Source: JAEUMW01 sp963734295
GTDB taxonomy: Bacteria > Pseudomonadota > Gammaproteobacteria > Burkholderiales > JAEUMW01
Length of the DNA stretch: 64,000 bases
NCBI GenBank assembly: GCA_963734295.1
Contig: CAVTGS010000011.1
Coordinates: forward strand, 62,001-126,000
Direction of reading: 5' to 3'
Shown: one piece after another, positions 38,686-47,987 of the stretch
Layout of the letters: every line of letters starts with the position of its first letter
Numbering within the stretch: the stretch's first letter is position 1
Translations under genes and position numbers: made by a program
The notes under the pieces: model-generated
Database searches by the model: none
Seen by the model: the letters and a program-made list of their open reading frames with translations, nothing else
What the model was told of the DNA's origin: nothing

Positions 38686-39861
38686 TCAGGCTCCCAACCC
38701 GCGGGCAAGATCGCGCTTCAGATCCTCGACCGACTCCAAGCCCACGGCGATCCGCAGCAGCCCCTCGCCGATGCCGGCCGCTGCGCGCGCCTCGGCGGAG
38801 ATGCGTCCGTGGGTCGTGGTCGCGGGATGGGTGATAGTGCTCTTGGTGTCGCCCAGGTTCGCGGTGATGGAAATGAGCTTCGTCGCATCGACCGCCCGCC
38901 AAGCGGCTTCGCGCCCGCCCTTCACGTCGAAGGATACGATCGCCCCACCGCTTTTCTGTTGCCGCAGCGCGAGCGCGTGCTGCGGGTGGGACGGCAGCCC
39001 GGGGTAGTACACGCGCTCGATCTGCGGTTGTGTCTCGAGCCAGCGCGCGAGCTCCAACGCCGAAGCGGATTGCGCCTCCATGCGAATCTTGAGCGTCTCG
39101 AGCCCCTTGTTGATGACCCATGCGTTGAACGCCGAGAGCGTCGGACCGGCCGTGCGAAGGAATCCGAACACGCCCTCCATGATGAGCGAACGAGGTCCGA
39201 GCACCGCGCCGCCGAGGACGCGCCCCTGCCCGTCGAGATACTTGGTCGCGCTGTGGATGATCAAGTCCGCGCCGAATTCGAGCGGCCGCTGCAGCGCAGG
39301 GGTACAGAAGCAGTTGTCCACGACGAGCCACGCGCCCGCCGATCGTGCCACCTCCTTCAGCGCCGCGATGTCGGAGATCTCGGTGAGCGGGTTCGACGGC
39401 GTCTCGAGATAGAAGAGCTTCGTGTTCGGCTGCACCGCGCGCCTCCATGCCTCGACGTCGGTGCCGGAAACGAAGGTCGTCTCGACGCCGAACTTGCGGA
39501 GGATGGTGTCGAAGAGCTGCACGGTGGCGCCGAAGATCCCGCGCGAGGACACGATGTGCTCGCCCGCCTTCATGAGCCCCATGCAGCAGGCGAGGATCGC
39601 AGACATGCCCGATGCGGTGGCGACACACGCCTCCGCCCCCTCCATGGCCGCCAGCCGTTCCTGCAAGGCCGAGACGGATGGATTGGTGAAGCGCGAGTAG
39701 ATGTTGCCCGGCTCCTGGTTCGCGAAGCGGGCGGCGGCCTGGGCTGCGTTCTCGAAGACGAAGCTCGACGTGAGATAGATCGGCTCGGAGTGCTCGCCGA
39801 ACGGCGAGCGGTGGATGCCGGCGCGAATCGCCAGGGTCTCGATGTCGAGGTGCTCGTCCAT
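38686..39861 (-). CDS. metZ: MetZ, O-succinylhomoserine sulfhydrylase
   Basis: PLP enzyme of methionine synthesis: O-succinylhomoserine plus sulfide to homocysteine. About 391 residues from ATG 39861 (GGAG upstream; ATG 39882 is possible). YLTSSFVFENAAQAAARFAN, GNIYSRFTNPSVSALQERLA, EACVATASGMSAILACC, LVVDNCFCTPALQRPLEFGA and the PLP lysine in LIIHSATKYLDGQGRVLGGA. SAM-II-like leader RNA and a hairpin precede it, so expression is likely shut off by S-adenosylmethionine. It is 177 bp downstream of purF. Confidence 0.93.
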   Translation of the reverse strand: MDEHLDIETLAIRAGIHRSPFGEHSEPIYLTSSFVFENAAQAAARFANQEPGNIYSRFTNPSVSALQERLAAMEGAEACVATASGMSAILACCMGLMKAGEHIVSSRGIFGATVQLFDTILRKFGVETTFVSGTDVEAWRRAVQPNTKLFYLETPSNPLTEISDIAALKEVARSAGAWLVVDNCFCTPALQRPLEFGADLIIHSATKYLDGQGRVLGGAVLGPRSLIMEGVFGFLRTAGPTLSAFNAWVINKGLETLKIRMEAQSASALELARWLETQPQIERVYYPGLPSHPQHALALRQQKSGGAIVSFDVKGGREAAWRAVDATKLISITANLGDTKSTITHPATTTHGRISAEARAAAGIGEGLLRIAVGLESVEDLKRDLARGLGA

Positions 39862-39897
39862 GCCGTGCTCCTTCCGCGCCACGCGCGGAGAACAAGA

Positions 39898-39926
39898 AGC
39901 CCGCTCAGCTTGCGCGAAAGCGGGCT
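39898..39926 (-). terminator. Hairpin in the metZ leader, possible attenuator
   Basis: A perfect 8-bp stem AGCCCGCT / AGCGGGCT with a 13-nt loop, followed by TCTTGTTCT on the minus strand. It lies between the riboswitch-like domain and the metZ start (37 bp away) and could be a terminator under riboswitch control, or only an mRNA hairpin. Confidence 0.4.
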
Positions 39927-39931
39927 CGAGT

Positions 39932-39999
39932 TCGCTTTAGCTGGATTTCGGAACCGAACCGGCTCCTGCGCCCGCAAGCTGGAGATCAAATCGGCGCAG
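39932..39999 (-). ncRNA. SAM-II (SAM-alpha)-like riboswitch upstream of metZ
   Basis: On the minus strand a 6-bp stem, TGCGCC (39993-39998) / GGCGCA (39967-39972), closes a loop. The loop begins GATTTGA and ends GCTTGCG, as in SAM-II RNAs. Downstream AAATCCAGCTAAAGCG (39934-39949) provides the conserved GCTAAAG; its AAGC can pair with GCTT of the loop to form the pseudoknot. The segment between stem and tail has about 13 extra bases compared with the compact alphaproteobacterial form. Position before metZ is a classic SAM-II location. Expected effect: less metZ expression when SAM is high. Confidence 0.68.
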
Positions 40000-40038
40000 T
40001 CGAAAAATTAAACGCATCGTTCCCGGTTGTCAACGGGA

Positions 40039-41559
40039 TCATTCCACGGTCGCGAGGTTGAGGTCGAGCTGGGTGCTGGTTTCGGCCTGGTCGCGCAACG
40101 CGCCGTCATTGCGGCTCGCCTCGACGCCGGCAAGATACTCGGCGGTCACGTCGCCGGTCACGTAATGGCCGCTGAAACAGGAGGTTTCGAACTGCGTGAT
40201 GCGCTCGTTGCCGGCGCGTACGTCGCGCACCAGGGCATCGAGGTCCTGGTAGATCAACGCGTCGCAGCCGATCGCGGCGCGGATCTCGTCGTGACTGCGC
40301 TCGTTGGCGATCAGCTCGGTGGCAGTCGGCATGTCGATGCCGTACACGTTCGGGTAGCGCACCGGCGGCGAAGCGGAGGCGAAGAACACCTTGCGCGCAC
40401 CGGACTCGCGCGCCATCTGCACGATCTCCTGGCTGGTGGTCCCGCGCACGATCGAATCGTCGACCAGCAGCACGTTCTTGTTCCTGAACTCGAGAGAGAT
40501 CGCGTTCAGCTTCTGCCGCACCGATTTCCGCCGGATGGCCTGCCCCGGCATGATGAACGTGCGGCCGATATAGCGGTTCTTGATGAAGCCCTCGCGATAC
40601 GGCACACCGAGCCGCATGCCGAGCTCGAGAGCGGCGGGGCGACTGGAATCAGGGATCGGAATGACGACGTCGACGTCGAGGTGCCGATAGTCGCGCTCGA
40701 TCTTCTCCGCGAGACTCTCGCCCATCCTGAGCCGCGTCTCGTACACCGACACCCCGTCGATCAGCGAGTCGGGCCGCGCGAGATAGACGTACTCGAAGAT
40801 GCACGGATTGAGCGATCCGCGTGGCGCACACAGGCAGCTCTCGAAGCTGCCGTCCTCGTGAATCAGGATCGCCTCGCCCGGCGCCACGTCGCGGACCAGT
40901 TTGAAGCCCAGGGTGTCGAGGGCGACGCTCTCCGAGGCGACCAGGTACTCCACGCCACGCCCGGTCTCCGACTTGCCGAAGACCAGTGGACGGATGCCGT
41001 AGGGATCGCGGAAGGCGAGGAGGCCGTAGCCCGCGATCATCGCCACCACCGCGTAGGCGCCGCGGCAGCGGCGGTGGACGCCCGCGACCGCCGAGAAGAT
41101 GGTCGCGGGGTCGAGGTGGTAGTTAGTGGCCGCCTCCAGCAGCTCGTGCGCGAGGACGTTGAGGAGCACCTCGGAGTCCGAATTCGTGTTGACGTGCCGC
41201 AAGTCGTCGCGGAAGAGCGCACGCTTCAACTCGTCGGAATTAGTGAGATTGCCGTTGTGACCGAGCACGATGCCGTACGGCGAGTTCACGTAGAACGGCT
41301 GCGCCTCGGCGGCGTTGTAGGCCGATCCCGCGGTCGGGTAGCGGCAGTGCGCGATGCCCATGTTGCCGGACAGGTCGCGCATGTTCCGGGTGCGGAATAC
41401 GTCCCGCACGAGGCCGCTCGCCTTGTGCATGTGGAAGCGGTTGCCGGCCCCGGTCGCAATGCCAGCCGCGTCCTGACCGCGGTGCTGAAGCACGAGCAGC
41501 GCGTCGTAGAGCAGCTGGTTGACCGCCGACTTGGCGACGACTCCGACTATTCCGCACAT
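40039..41559 (-). CDS. purF: PurF, amidophosphoribosyltransferase
   Basis: First committed step of purine synthesis (PRPP plus glutamine to phosphoribosylamine). 506 residues, intact. The N-terminal nucleophile cysteine follows the initiator: MCGIVGVVAKSAVNQLLYD. Glutaminase-domain HCRYPTAGSAYNAAEAQPFY; PRPP-binding motif NKNVLLVDDSIVRGTTSQEI near residue 365. No propeptide, as in proteobacterial forms. It follows cvpA by 49 bp, the usual cvpA-purF pair. Confidence 0.97.
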   Translation of the reverse strand: MCGIVGVVAKSAVNQLLYDALLVLQHRGQDAAGIATGAGNRFHMHKASGLVRDVFRTRNMRDLSGNMGIAHCRYPTAGSAYNAAEAQPFYVNSPYGIVLGHNGNLTNSDELKRALFRDDLRHVNTNSDSEVLLNVLAHELLEAATNYHLDPATIFSAVAGVHRRCRGAYAVVAMIAGYGLLAFRDPYGIRPLVFGKSETGRGVEYLVASESVALDTLGFKLVRDVAPGEAILIHEDGSFESCLCAPRGSLNPCIFEYVYLARPDSLIDGVSVYETRLRMGESLAEKIERDYRHLDVDVVIPIPDSSRPAALELGMRLGVPYREGFIKNRYIGRTFIMPGQAIRRKSVRQKLNAISLEFRNKNVLLVDDSIVRGTTSQEIVQMARESGARKVFFASASPPVRYPNVYGIDMPTATELIANERSHDEIRAAIGCDALIYQDLDALVRDVRAGNERITQFETSCFSGHYVTGDVTAEYLAGVEASRNDGALRDQAETSTQLDLNLATVE

Positions 41560-41608
41560 GGCCTGGCCTCCTTCGGATCCCCGCCTGGTACCGCGCGGGC
41601 GTTCCCCA

Positions 41609-42106
41609 TCACCTGAACTTCACGTACTTCGCCAGCGCTTCTGGCAGGAAGCTGCGGGCGAAAACGCCGAGACCTTCCACCGTGGGACGCAGCACGGCTT
41701 GCTGCCACGCTGCGCTCTGCGGCACGCTGGTGAGCCCGCTCGCGAGCACGAGCAAGGCCACGATCACGAGGCCGCGCGCTAAGCCGAACAGCGCGCCCAG
41801 GAGACGATCCGCGAACCCCAGTCCGATCGATTTGAGGGTACCCGACACCAGGATGGCGACGACGCTCACCCCGATCAGCGCCACGAAGAACACCGCAAGC
41901 CATGCTGCGCCAAGACGCACGTTCTCGTAGTTGGACAGTGGCGCGAACCATCCGGCAAGAGCGGGGGCGAAGATTTTCGCGGCGAAGAACGCGACCACCC
42001 AGGACGCGAGGGACAGCACCTCGCGCACCGCACCGCGCCAGAGGGCGAACAGTACGGACACGCCGACGAGCGCGATCACCGCGAGATCGACCAGGGTCAG
42101 GGTCAC
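41609..42106 (-). CDS. cvpA: CvpA family membrane protein
   Basis: 165 residues from GTG 42106: VTLTLVDLAVIALVGVSVLF is the conserved CvpA start. Four membrane segments are visible: VDLAVIALVGVSVLFALW, VLSLASWVVAFFAAKIF, AWLAVFFVALIGVSVVAILV and LLGALFGLARGLVIVALLVL. An in-frame ATG at 42172 would add 22 residues not found in the family. Known as the colicin V production protein; the true cellular role is linked to purine genes and envelope maintenance but not defined. Confidence 0.9.
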   Translation of the reverse strand: MTLTLVDLAVIALVGVSVLFALWRGAVREVLSLASWVVAFFAAKIFAPALAGWFAPLSNYENVRLGAAWLAVFFVALIGVSVVAILVSGTLKSIGLGFADRLLGALFGLARGLVIVALLVLASGLTSVPQSAAWQQAVLRPTVEGLGVFARSFLPEALAKYVKFR

Positions 42107-42207
42107 GCGCTGCCCCGGCGGCGCTGCGCGATCAGGGAACCCGATCTGAGCGGGGCGGCTGCGTCGTGACATGGGGACTTTCGCAGCGGCCACGGACGCA
42201 CGGCGTG

Positions 42208-42937
42208 TCAGCCTCTGGGTGCCACGACGCCGGAGAACCCGAGCTTCTTCAGCTCATCGGCGGCTTTCTGCGCCGCCTCCTTGCTCGCGTACGGGCCTAC
42301 GCGCACCCGCGTGACCTCGCCCCGGGCGGTCTTGACCACTTCGGTGTAGGCGCGCAAGCCGTTCTCGGAGATGCGGCCCTTCAGGCTTTTCGCCTTCTCC
42401 GCGTCGCTGAGGGCCGCCACCTGCACGATGAATCCTTCACCGCCGGGCTCCTTGTCGCGCGGTGCGTCCGCCGCCGGTTTCGGCGCGGCTTTCGCCTGCG
42501 GCTTGGGCTCCAACCTCGTCGCCGGCTTTGCCGCGGCCTCTGTGCGCGCGGCTCGCTCTTCGCGCGGCCGTTTCACGGCCTCGGCCTCACGCTCGGGCTC
42601 GCTCGCACGCGGCCTTGTCGGCCTCGGGCTCGGCGTCCGGGGCTTTCTTTTCGGGTGCCACGACCTCGGTCTTGTGTGCTTCCGCTTCCCTGGGTTCTGC
42701 GCCGGCTTTCGCGTCATCCGGCGTGGCGGACCTGGGCAGCGCCGCGACGCGCGAGGAGAACTCGGTCGATTGCGCGGGAATCTGGATGCTGATTTCCTGG
42801 TTGAGAGGCCGCGGCTCGCTGTCTAGGAACATGGGCAGCAGCACGACGACGACGGTGACGAGCGCGATGGCACCGATGAGGCGCCGTCGCGCGCGTTTTT
42901 TGAGGGCGATCTCCTCGTCGCTTACCGATCGGGGCAT
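42208..42937 (-). CDS. dedD: DedD-like SPOR-domain protein (one frameshift)
   Basis: About 242 residues: short cytoplasmic start MPRSVSDEEIALKKRARRR, one membrane segment LIGAIALVTVVVVLLPMFLD, a long Ala/Pro/Lys/Glu-rich linker and a C-terminal SPOR domain: GFIVQVAALSDAEKAKSLKG, then TRVRVGPYASKEAAQKAADE. SPOR domains bind denuded peptidoglycan at the septum. One base shift near 42600, inside the repetitive linker, splits the gene in two frames. Located between folC and cvpA as in other betaproteobacteria. Confidence 0.88.
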
Positions 42938-43030
42938 GGGATGAACCGGGGACGCTGTGGGTTTGTGCGGTGCCTGCCGCGGCGGGGAGCCGCGGTCATG
43001 CCGAAAGTGCCGGGGAACGAGCAGCGAATC

Positions 43031-44305
43031 TCATTGGGACGCGCGCTCCTTCGCAGAGGTTTGATTGCGTTCTGCCATCGCCTGGGCGACAGTGAGGAAC
43101 GATCCGAAGACCAGGATTCTATCATTCACGGTGGCAGTCCTGCAGGCTTCGCGAAACGCCGCGGCGGCGTTCTCGAAGGCGATGATCTCGCCGCTCACGC
43201 CGGCGGCTGCGAGCGCCTCCTCGAGCTGGGCCGCCGTGGCGCCGCGGCGCTCGCGGATGTCCGCGACCAGCCAGCGCGTGATCTCGCCCTTGACGGCGTC
43301 GACCACACCAGCGATGTCCTTGTCCTTCAGCATGCCGAACACCGCGACGGTCTCGCGGAAAAGGCCCATTCGTTTCAGGTTCTCGGCCAGGCTGCGCGCC
43401 GCGTGCGGGTTGTGCGCCACATCGAGGATCACGGTCGGACGACCGGGCAGCACCTGGAAGCGCCCGGCGACATCGGTTTCGAGCAGACCGCGCCGGATGT
43501 CGAGCATGCTGAGCGGCAGCCGCTCGCGCAGCGTATCGAGCGCCGTGAGCGCGGCGGCGGCGTTGCGCAACTGATGCTCGCCCCGCAGCGCGGGAAAGGG
43601 CAACCCGCCGCGTGTGCCGCCGGGTCCCCGGTAGCGCCACTGGTTGGCGTCGCCGGCGCAATCGAAATCGCGGTCGATGAGCAGAAGGTGGGCCCCGATC
43701 TGCGCCGCGTGGTCGGTCATCGAGTGCGGGCAGTCGGGCTCGGCCACCACGGCCGGCTTGCCGCGCCGAAAGATGCCGGCTTTCTCGAATGCGATCTTCT
43801 CACGCGTATCGCCGAGATATTCCATGTGGTCGAGGTCGACGCTCGCGATCACCGCGACGTCGCAGTCGAACGCATTCACCGCGTCGAGCCGACCGCCGAG
43901 CCCGACCTCGAGAATCACCGCGTCGAGGCGGGTGCGCAGGAACACGATCATCGCCGCCAGGGTACCGAACTCGAAGTAGGTGAGCGGCGTGTCGCCACGC
44001 GCACGCTCGACCTCGGCGAAGGCGCGGCAGAGCTCCGCGTCGGTGACCGGGACACGACCGATGCGCACGCGCTCGTTGTATCGCAGCAGGTGCGGCGACG
44101 TGTAGAGCCCGACCCGGTAGCCGGCGGCGTACAGAATCGATTCCAGCATGGCGCAGATGGAACCCTTGCCGTTGGTACCGCCGACGGTGACGATCGGAAG
44201 AGCGGGGTGCAGCGCGAGCGAGGCCAGCACGCGGTTGACGCGCTCGAGACCCATGGCGATGGTCGTGGGATGCAACTGCTCCAGGTACGCGAGCCAGTCG
44301 GCAAG
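43031..44305 (-). CDS. folC: FolC, bifunctional folylpolyglutamate/dihydrofolate synthase
   Basis: ATP-dependent ligase adding glutamate to dihydropteroate and folates. The P-loop IVTVGGTNGKGSICAMLESI is near residue 45; YTSPHLLRYNERVRIG, TYFEFGTLAAMIVFLR, VILEVGLGGRLDAVNAFDCD and PTVILDVAHNPHAARSLAEN follow. The family's first conserved block LADWLAYLEQLHPTTIAMGL is in frame up to about 44305, but no ATG, GTG or TTG precedes it. The first in-frame NTG is TTG 44275, inside that block. A 5' indel or non-standard start is likely. 91 bp after accD. Confidence 0.9.
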   Translation of the reverse strand, partial: LADWLAYLEQLHPTTIAMGLERVNRVLASLALHPALPIVTVGGTNGKGSICAMLESILYAAGYRVGLYTSPHLLRYNERVRIGRVPVTDAELCRAFAEVERARGDTPLTYFEFGTLAAMIVFLRTRLDAVILEVGLGGRLDAVNAFDCDVAVIASVDLDHMEYLGDTREKIAFEKAGIFRRGKPAVVAEPDCPHSMTDHAAQIGAHLLLIDRDFDCAGDANQWRYRGPGGTRGGLPFPALRGEHQLRNAAAALTALDTLRERLPLSMLDIRRGLLETDVAGRFQVLPGRPTVILDVAHNPHAARSLAENLKRMGLFRETVAVFGMLKDKDIAGVVDAVKGEITRWLVADIRERRGATAAQLEEALAAAGVSGEIIAFENAAAAFREACRTATVNDRILVFGSFLTVAQAMAERNQTSAKERASQ

Positions 44306-44396
44306 GGTGCCGTGCTCGCCCGGACAGGAGGCGGCGGTCGATTGCGGATCGATGGAGAGGCGTCCGGCGGCGTGAGCGGGTGGCAGAAGGAAGGGA

Positions 44397-45266
44397 TCAG
44401 GCCGCGATCGCCGGCTGCCCGAGGAGCATCGTGATCAGGCTCGCCAGGCGGTCGCGCATGTGGCGCCGATCCACGATCATGTCGATGGCGCCGTGCTCGA
44501 GCAGGAACTCGGCGCGCTGAAAACCTTCGGGCAGCGTTTCGCGAACGGTATGCTCGATCACGCGGGGACCGGCGAAGCCGATCAGCGCGCCCGGCTCGGC
44601 GATCACCACGTCGCCGATCATCGCGAAGCTGGCCGAGACGCCGCCCATCGTGGGGTCGGTGAGCACGGAGACGAATGGCTGCCTGGCCTTGGCAAGCTCG
44701 GTGAGCGCGGCCGTGGTCTTCGCCATCTGCATGAGGGACAAGAGCGCCTCCTGCATGCGCGCACCGCCGCTCGCGCTGAAGCACACGAACGGCAGCTTCT
44801 GCTCGAGACAGACGTGTACGCCGCGCACGAAGCGCTCCCCCACCACCGAACCCATGGAACCGCCCATGAAGCGGAATTCGAACGCCGCGACCACCAGCGG
44901 AATGGTTTTCACGCTGCCCTGCATGACCACGAGCGCGTCCTGCTCCCCGGTATCTTCCTGCGCCGCGGCAAGCCGCTCCACGTAGCGCCGGCTGTCCTTG
45001 AACTTGAGGCTGTCCACCGGATGCACGTCAGCGCCGATCTCGTAACGACCCTCCGCGTCGAGCAGGAAGTCCAGGCGCTCGCGCGCGGTCAAGCGCATGT
45101 GGTGGTTGCACTTCGGGCAGACGTTCTGCTGGTTGTCGAGGTCGGTTCGATAGAGCACCGCCTCGCAGGCCTCGCACTTGACCCACAGGCCCTCCGGGAC
45201 GACCTTCTTCCCGTCGCCCGACGAACGCTTGATCTTCGGCGGCAGCAGCTTTTGCAGCCAACTCAT
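44397..45266 (-). CDS. accD: AccD, acetyl-CoA carboxylase carboxyltransferase subunit beta
   Basis: Beta subunit of the carboxyltransferase that forms malonyl-CoA for fatty-acid synthesis. 289 residues, intact. The N-terminal zinc ribbon holds four cysteines: WVKCEACEAVLYR and VCPKCNHHMRL. Crotonase-fold core: FEFRFMGGSMGSVVGERFVR, FSASGGARMQEALLSLMQMA and DPTMGGVSASFAMIGDVVIA. It stands between trpA and folC, the normal order trpFBA-accD-folC. Confidence 0.97.
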   Translation of the reverse strand: MSWLQKLLPPKIKRSSGDGKKVVPEGLWVKCEACEAVLYRTDLDNQQNVCPKCNHHMRLTARERLDFLLDAEGRYEIGADVHPVDSLKFKDSRRYVERLAAAQEDTGEQDALVVMQGSVKTIPLVVAAFEFRFMGGSMGSVVGERFVRGVHVCLEQKLPFVCFSASGGARMQEALLSLMQMAKTTAALTELAKARQPFVSVLTDPTMGGVSASFAMIGDVVIAEPGALIGFAGPRVIEHTVRETLPEGFQRAEFLLEHGAIDMIVDRRHMRDRLASLITMLLGQPAIAA

Positions 45267-45296
45267 CTCTCGTTCCCCGGTTCGGCCCGGCGCAGC

Positions 45297-46094
45297 CTAC
45301 GCATCGAGGGCCGCCCTGATCTCGCGCATGAAGTCCGTCACGCGCTCGAGCAGCTCGCCGCGCGCGGCACTTTCGATCTCCTCCACGAGCCGGCTGCCGA
45401 TGACGACAGCGTCCGCGAACTCGGCGATTGCGCGAGCCGTGGCGGCGTCGCGGATGCCGAACCCGACGCCGACGGGTACGCTTACATGCGAACGAATTCT
45501 GGGAATGCGGTCACGCAGTTCGGCCAGGTCCAGATGTCCCGCCCCGGTCACGCCCTTGAGCGACACGTAATAGATGTAACCGCGGGCCAAGCGTGCCACC
45601 TCGTCCATGCGGGCGTCGTCGGTGGTGGGCGAGAGCAGGAAGATCGTATCGACGCCCCGCGCGTCGAGGAGCCGCACCAGTGCCTCGCATTCCTCGGGCG
45701 GGTCGTCCACCACCAGCACGCCGTCCACCCCCGCCTCCCGGCACCGGTCGGCGAACGCCTCCTGACCCATGGCCTCGATCGGGTTGGCGTAACCCATCAG
45801 AACCACCGGCGTGGTCGCATCCGCGGCGCGAAACTCGGCGACGATCCCGAGGATCTGCTTGAGCGAGGTACCGTGCCTGAGCGCGCGCTCGGACGAGCGC
45901 TGGATCGTGGGACCGTCCGCCATGGGGTCGGAGAACGGGACGCCCACTTCGAGGATATCGGCACCGCCGCGCACCAGCGCATGCATGATCGGCACGGTGA
46001 GCGCGGGCTCCGGGTCGCCCGCGGTGAAGAAAGGGATCAGCGCCTTGCGCCCGCCAGATCTCAGTTGCCCGAACTTCGCTTCGATGCGGGACAT
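45297..46094 (-). CDS. trpA: TrpA, tryptophan synthase alpha chain
   Basis: Cleaves indole-3-glycerol phosphate to indole. 265 residues, intact. KALIPFFTAGDPEPALTVPI, ADILEVGVPFSDPMADGPTI (catalytic Glu in EVGVPFSDP and Asp further on), VLMGYANPIEAMGQEAF, and YIYYVSLKGVTGAGHLDLAE with the phosphate-binding loop VPVGVGFGIRDAATARAIAE. 83 bp after trpB, 30 bp before accD. Confidence 0.97.
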   Translation of the reverse strand: MSRIEAKFGQLRSGGRKALIPFFTAGDPEPALTVPIMHALVRGGADILEVGVPFSDPMADGPTIQRSSERALRHGTSLKQILGIVAEFRAADATTPVVLMGYANPIEAMGQEAFADRCREAGVDGVLVVDDPPEECEALVRLLDARGVDTIFLLSPTTDDARMDEVARLARGYIYYVSLKGVTGAGHLDLAELRDRIPRIRSHVSVPVGVGFGIRDAATARAIAEFADAVVIGSRLVEEIESAARGELLERVTDFMREIRAALDA

Positions 46095-46177
46095 GGGTGT
46101 GTGTCGTGCCCGTAATTACGGAGCGAGCCGCCGTCTCCTGAAATGCTCCGGCCCGCGCGAGTTGCTTTTGTCCGCCG

Positions 46178-47377
46178 CTAGAACTCGAGTCCCGACAATT
46201 GGGCGACCGTGTTCATGTCCTTGTCGCCGCGCCCAGACAGGTTGACGAGCAGAATGGCGTCCCGGCTCATCTGCGGCGCGATCCGGGCAGCGTAGGCGAG
46301 CGCGTGGGCCGTTTCCAGGGCGGGGATGATCCCTTCGTACCGGCACAGGGTGTGGAACGCCTCGAGGGCCTCCTGATCGGTGACCGCGACATACTGCGCG
46401 CGCCCGCTGTCCTTGAGCCACGAATGCTCCGGCCCCACGCCCGGATAGTCGAGGCCCGCCGAAATCGAATGGGTCTCGGTAATCTGACCGTTCTCATCCT
46501 GCATGAGGTAGGTGCGCGCGCCATGGAGTACGCCCGGGCGCCCGGCGCACAGCGTTGCAGCGTGTTTGCCACTGGCGAGCCCGAGTCCGGCCGCTTCGAC
46601 GCCGATCAGACGTACGTCACTATGCTCGATGTACGGATAAAAGAGGCCGATGGCGTTCGAACCACCACCCACGCAGGCAATGACTGCATCGGGCTGACGA
46701 CCGACCTGCTCCTGCATCTGCACCTTCGACTCCTCGCCGATGACGGTCTGGAAGTCTCGCACCATCATCGGATAAGGATGCGGCCCCGCCACCGAGCCGA
46801 TGATGTAGAAAGTGTTCTCAACGTTGGTGACCCAGTCGCGCATCGCTTCGTTGAGCGCGTCCTTGAGGGTTTTCGATCCGCTTTCCACCGGCACCACCGT
46901 TGCGCCGAGCAGTTTCATGCGGTAGACGTTGGGCGCCTGGCGCTTCACGTCCTCCGAACCCATGTACACCACACACTCCATTCCGTAGCGGGCGGCGACC
47001 GTAGCACTCGCGACCCCGTGCTGTCCGGCGCCCGTCTCGGCAATCACGCGCGGCTTGCCCATGCGGCGCGCGAGCAGCGCCTGGCCGATGGTGTTGTTGA
47101 TCTTGTGCGCACCCGTGTGGTTAAGATCCTCGCGCTTCAGGTAGATCTGCGCACCACCGAGTTGCCGCGACCAGCGCTTGGCGTGGTAGATGGGACTCGG
47201 CCGGCCGACGTAGTGCTTGAGCTCATCGCGGAACTCGGCCTGAAAGTCCGCGTCGTCACGGCATTGCCGATACGCCGCCAACAGCTCGTCGAGGGCGTGG
47301 ATCAGCGTTTCCGCCACGAAGACCCCGCCGTACGGTCCGAAATGTCCCCGGGCGTCGGGCAGGTCATACATCCGCAT
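46178..47377 (-). CDS. trpB: TrpB, tryptophan synthase beta chain
   Basis: PLP enzyme joining indole and serine. 399 residues from ATG 47377, with GAGGAG seven bases upstream; the start lies inside the trpF end (14-bp overlap). YDLPDARGHFGPYGGVFVAE, LKREDLNHTGAHKINNTIGQ (PLP lysine in AHKIN), VIAETGAGQHGVASATVAAR, and VIACVGGGSNAIGLFYPYIE for phosphate binding. Confidence 0.97.
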   Translation of the reverse strand: MRMYDLPDARGHFGPYGGVFVAETLIHALDELLAAYRQCRDDADFQAEFRDELKHYVGRPSPIYHAKRWSRQLGGAQIYLKREDLNHTGAHKINNTIGQALLARRMGKPRVIAETGAGQHGVASATVAARYGMECVVYMGSEDVKRQAPNVYRMKLLGATVVPVESGSKTLKDALNEAMRDWVTNVENTFYIIGSVAGPHPYPMMVRDFQTVIGEESKVQMQEQVGRQPDAVIACVGGGSNAIGLFYPYIEHSDVRLIGVEAAGLGLASGKHAATLCAGRPGVLHGARTYLMQDENGQITETHSISAGLDYPGVGPEHSWLKDSGRAQYVAVTDQEALEAFHTLCRYEGIIPALETAHALAYAARIAPQMSRDAILLVNLSGRGDKDMNTVAQLSGLEF

Positions 47378-47987
47378 CGCGCACTCCTCGCATGAAAGCG
47401 GCGATCTTCGCCGCGTCCTTGATCCCTTTGTCGGCCTCGACGCCGCTCGAGACGTCCACTGCCCACGGCCGCACACGCTCGATCGCGGCCGCCACGTTCC
47501 CGGCGTCGAGCCCACCCGACAACACCACCGGCAGCGGCAACGAGGGCGGGATCAGTGACCAGTCGAAGGTCTGCCCGGTTCCGCCGTGATTGCCGGGCAC
47601 GTAGGCATCCAGCAGCAAAGCCTGCGCGGCTCGAAATACCGACGCATATTGTAACAAATCGAGGTCCTGCCGAACGCGCACCGCCTTCACGTAGGGCACG
47701 CCGAATCCGGCGCAGAACGCAGGGTCTTCGTCACCGTGAAACTGCAGCAGTCCGAGGCGAATCTCGCGCAAGACTACCTCCACGAATGACCGCTCGGGGT
47801 CCACGAACACCCCTACGCTCGTGATGAAGGGCGGCAAGGCGCGGACGATGGCGCGCGCGCGCGGGATCTCGATGTTTCGCGGGCTCGGCGGATGAAAGAT
47901 GAAACCGATCGCGTGAACGCCCGCGCGGGCAGCCGCGAGGGCATCGTCGACGCGCGTGACGCCGCAGACCTTGACGACTACGGGCAT
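47364..47987 (-). CDS. trpF: TrpF, phosphoribosylanthranilate isomerase
   Basis: Amadori isomerase of tryptophan synthesis, a (beta/alpha)8 barrel of 207 residues, intact. VVVKVCGVTRVDDALAAARA has the catalytic cysteine; AIGFIFHPPSPRNIE, VGVFVDPERSFVEVVLREIR, LLQFHGDEDPAFCAGF, LLLDAYVPGNHGGTGQTFDW with the catalytic aspartate, and VVLSGGLDAGNVAAAIERVR. Overlaps truA by 10 bp and trpB by 14 bp: a truA-trpF-trpB-trpA-accD transcription unit. Confidence 0.96.
   Translation of the reverse strand: MPVVVKVCGVTRVDDALAAARAGVHAIGFIFHPPSPRNIEIPRARAIVRALPPFITSVGVFVDPERSFVEVVLREIRLGLLQFHGDEDPAFCAGFGVPYVKAVRVRQDLDLLQYASVFRAAQALLLDAYVPGNHGGTGQTFDWSLIPPSLPLPVVLSGGLDAGNVAAAIERVRPWAVDVSSGVEADKGIKDAAKIAAFMRGVRDADV

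Noticed and set aside
40027..41616. Open frame of 529 codons opposite purF
   Set aside because: purF on the other strand is fully conserved; the frame has no family resemblance.
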